Assembly (NCBI GenBank): GCA_013153455.1
Contig: JAADEK010000082.1
Location: forward strand, 1 to 7,126
Source: Aquificota bacterium
GTDB lineage: Bacteria > Aquificota > Aquificia > Aquificales > Aquificaceae
Length of the DNA stretch: 7,126 bases
Direction of reading: 5' to 3'
Part shown: positions 5,561-7,126 of the stretch, piece by piece
How positions within the stretch are numbered: position 1 is the stretch's first letter
Layout: every line of letters begins with the position of its first letter
The notes under the pieces: model-generated
Told to the model about the DNA's origin: nothing
The model's database searches: none
What the model saw: only the letters and a program-made list of their open reading frames with translations
Made by a program: the position numbers and the translations under genes

Positions 5561-6033
5561 AGTATCAAGCGGGAAAGCTCCTCGGGCTTTCCCCCCGCGT
5601 TTATCTCAACGTGCGCCCTTTTGTAGTTTTTTATCCTTTCGTTGTAAAGTTTTACGAGTTTTTGTGTCCCGAGGGTCAGAAGGGGTCTTTTCCCGTCACG
5701 GGGACACCTTTTTGAGAGCGTTCGGAAGTCCGCTTTTAGGAAAACGACGAGACCTCTTTCTTTCATAAGCTTTACAGCTTTCGGGTTTGCTCCGAGTCCT
5801 CCCCCCGTGGATATCACCGCGTTTCTTCTCTTTGAAAGCTCAAGGAGCGTAAGGAGTTCAAGTTTCCTGAAGTATTTCTCTCCTTTATTTTTGAATATCT
5901 GGGGTATGGTGAGGTGTTCCTTCCTTTCTATCTCCTCGTCGGTGTCGTAGAAGGTGTATCCGAGAAGGCGCGAGAGCGCCCTCCCGACGGTTGTCTTTCC
6001 GCTACACATAAACCCGACGAGGAATACCCTCAT
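5512..6033 (-). CDS. aroK: Shikimate kinase
   Basis: This kinase phosphorylates shikimate with ATP in the fifth step of the pathway to chorismate and aromatic amino acids. The P-loop is GFMCSGKTT at 7-15. The shikimate-contact DTDEEIE is at 30-36, STGGG at 75-79, and the lid arginine region KRPLLTL at 114-120. [12 protein letters not shown] at 129-140 carries the late conserved arginine. The length of 173 aa is normal. The start ATG overlaps the stop codon of the upstream cytochrome gene as ATGA. GAGGA sits only 1-2 nt from the ATG, too close to be a standard ribosome site, so translation is probably coupled. The last residues ([10 protein letters not shown]) are encoded inside the thiG 3' end. 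Confidence 0.96.
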   Translation of the reverse strand: MRVFLVGFMCSGKTTVGRALSRLLGYTFYDTDEEIERKEHLTIPQIFKNKGEKYFRKLELLTLLELSKRRNAVISTGGGLGANPKAVKLMKERGLVVFLKADFRTLSKRCPRDGKRPLLTLGTQKLVKLYNERIKNYKRAHVEINAGGKPEELSRLILQFLKGTPWVGEEGTA

Positions 6034-7001
6034 TCCTCGGTTGTTCCCTCCTCGTAGCCCCTGTATTCGGTGATTCCGTAGTGGCAGTCTTTACAGCTGA
6101 GTCCGTAGCGTTTTGCTATCCTCTGGTGCTTTGAGTGTATGTCCGCGAGGGGTTCAAACTTCCTGAGCTTCGGAACCCCTATCCCTTGGTGGCATTGGAA
6201 GCAGGTTATCATAGCTTCCCTCCAGAGCTTCAGAGCCTTTTCCTTGTTCTTCTCCTCAAGGGCTTTGGGAAGCTCAACATACATTATCTTGTTCCTCTTC
6301 TTTATTACCTTTTTCACCTCGGGCGGGAACTTTGCCATCATGGGGGCGGCGAGTGACATATTCCTTCCGCAGGCGTGAACACCGCGCGCGTCCCTGAGTA
6401 TGTCAAGCGCGGATACGAAGTTTTCGTGTTCTATCATTCCCCTCACACGAACCCAGCTGAAGAATGTGGTGTAAGCGCCCGCCTTGAAACCTATTATGCG
6501 GTCCGCGAGGAAGTTGGAAGCTTTGAGGACTTGTTTCTCGTCCTTCCCGCCTACGATGAGAATCTTCCTACCGTCCTTCTCAAGGACCTTGAGCGTAGGT
6601 TTTTCAAACTTAAGCCCGAGCTCTTTAACAACCTTGTTGTTGGTCCCGACGACGATTAGGTGTCTGTCGGTGTATTTCTCAATCTCCGTGTCCTTTATGA
6701 GGAGCTTGGGGAGTTTTCCGCTCTTTACGAGTTTGGGGTTTATACCGAGGTCGTCCGTCCACTGCCCGAGGAAGAAGGCTATCCTCGCTGCGGACCTGAT
6801 AACCTCCTTACTCTCACCCTCCCCGTATACGATGTATACGTTGGGGACAGCTACGTCCTTAGTCTTTGCGGGTGTTCCCTCCCAAGCGGTCGTATACTTT
6901 ATGTAGGGAAACTTTTTAACTTCCTTGAAATCCATCTCAAGGGGTGCGGAAAGGGAAATCCCGAGGAGAACGGAAAGTCCCAGTATCGCCCTTTTCACCA
7001 T
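6030..7001 (-). CDS. Exported diheme c-type cytochrome with an unassigned N-terminal domain
   Basis: This 323-aa protein begins MVKRAILGLSVLLGISLSA, a typical export signal with a basic start and a hydrophobic core. The residue after A19 is Pro, which disfavours the usual cleavage there, so the signal may be cut elsewhere or remain as an anchor. Residues about 20-195 contain no Cys and read as alternating alpha/beta, with LIVVGTNNKVVKEL (115-128) and ILIVGGKDEKQVLKASNFLAD (147-167). These remind me of the VGG/A-helix repeats in archaeal S-layer proteins or BcsB-like domains, but this is only a resemblance. Two CxxCH heme sites follow: CFQCH at 267-271 and CKDCH at 303-307. HSKH at 289-292 and Met-rich NMSLAAPMM (214-222) could supply axial ligands. 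It presumably acts in the periplasm in electron transfer; partner unknown. The ATG at 7001 is chosen because GGAGG lies 8 nt upstream; the GTG at 7010 is too close to it. The gene overlaps aroK by 4 bp. Confidence 0.85.
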   Translation of the reverse strand: MVKRAILGLSVLLGISLSAPLEMDFKEVKKFPYIKYTTAWEGTPAKTKDVAVPNVYIVYGEGESKEVIRSAARIAFFLGQWTDDLGINPKLVKSGKLPKLLIKDTEIEKYTDRHLIVVGTNNKVVKELGLKFEKPTLKVLEKDGRKILIVGGKDEKQVLKASNFLADRIIGFKAGAYTTFFSWVRVRGMIEHENFVSALDILRDARGVHACGRNMSLAAPMMAKFPPEVKKVIKKRNKIMYVELPKALEEKNKEKALKLWREAMITCFQCHQGIGVPKLRKFEPLADIHSKHQRIAKRYGLSCKDCHYGITEYRGYEEGTTEE

Positions 7002-7022
7002 ACGCCTCACCTCCGAATGTGT

Positions 7023-7028
7023 ATTATA
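7023..7028 (-). promoter_or_regulatory. Candidate -10 box of the cytochrome-aroK unit
   Basis: A perfect TATAAT is read on the minus strand, 21 bp before the cytochrome ATG, with GGAGG in between. A -35 at normal distance would fall inside the tRNA gene, where no good match is seen. The 40-bp gap must also hold the divergent tRNA promoter, for which only TATATT (7025-7030) is visible. Confidence 0.4.
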
Positions 7029-7041
7029 TTAATTTTGTCTA

Positions 7042-7114
7042 CGGGGCGTGGCGCAGGTGGTAGCGCGTCGGCTTTGGGAGCCGAAGGTCGCGGGTTCAAG
7101 TCCCGCCGCCCCGA
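7042..7114 (+). tRNA. trnP: tRNA-Pro, anticodon TGG
   Basis: The sequence folds as a full cloverleaf. Acceptor CGGGGCG (7042-7048) pairs with CGCCCCG (7107-7113). The D stem is GCGC (7051-7054) with GCGC (7063-7066) around an 8-nt loop. The anticodon stem TCGGC (7068-7072) pairs with GCCGA (7080-7084) around TTTGGGA. The T stem GCGGG/CCCGC encloses TTCAAGT. The anticodon TGG at 7075-7077 reads Pro CCN codons, and G37 follows as is usual. The discriminator is A7114. CCA is not encoded (TTG follows). It is transcribed away from the cytochrome gene. Confidence 0.97.
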
Positions 7115-7126
7115 TTGAAATTCGGT

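Noticed and set aside
6364..6372. A third heme site at the lone cysteine (ACGRN, C211) of the cytochrome.
   Set aside because: No second Cys or His follows in a CxxCH pattern. Only two sites are supported.
6375..7118. Open frames on the plus strand (6375-6659, 6660-7118, 6484-6906).
   Set aside because: They are antisense to the cytochrome, and one runs through the tRNA gene. No family resemblance.
7042..7126. Integration site of a mobile element at the tRNA-Pro gene.
   Set aside because: Only 12 bases follow the tRNA, with no integrase or repeated tRNA 3' end in the window.

Overview
The window looks like chromosome from a hyperthermophilic, sulfur-oxidising bacterium of the Aquificaceae (Aquifex/Hydrogenivirga type). 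The strongest pointer is the sulfide:quinone reductase at 490-1782. It matches my memory of the Aquifex aeolicus type I enzyme almost residue for residue: 430 aa, with cysteines at 124, 156 and 347 and the same CKDCEGAPGSRC tail. The proteins are rich in Lys/Glu, and codons favour AGG/AGA and ATA. The gene order (cox, sqr, moaA, thiG, aroK) also resembles what I recall of A. aeolicus. The genus is an inference.

Left part (1-2436), respiration. A cytochrome c oxidase subunit III gene runs off the left edge on the minus strand. It diverges from sqr across about 190 bp. Sulfide electrons would enter the quinone pool through SQR and reach the terminal oxidase through the bc1 complex. A TetR-family regulator gene follows sqr on the same strand. 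Its stop codon overlaps the stop codon of moaA, which comes from the other side.

Middle part (2433-5560), cofactor synthesis. A minus-strand unit reads tetR2, then moaE, then moaA (molybdenum cofactor). A well-formed promoter with a perfect 9+2+9 inverted repeat at its start site lies between tetR2 and moaE. Divergent from tetR2 are thiS and thiG (thiazole of thiamine). Their shared 79-bp control region holds a GC-rich inverted repeat and a perfect 16-bp palindrome. Both TetR genes and thiS lack a Shine-Dalgarno site and have a -10-like hexamer about 6 bp before the start codon, so their mRNAs may be leaderless. The other genes carry GGAGG-type sites or are translationally coupled.

Right part (5512-7126). 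aroK (shikimate kinase) is convergent with thiG and overlaps its 3' end by 49 bp. Upstream of aroK, joined by an ATGA overlap, is an exported diheme c-type cytochrome. Its N-terminal two thirds are a non-heme alpha/beta region that I cannot assign firmly. A tRNA-Pro(TGG) gene, divergent from the cytochrome, ends the window.

I see no mobile element, CRISPR array or prophage. Most of the window is ordinary, compact core genome. The items most worth following are the composite cytochrome and the regulatory palindromes around tetR2.
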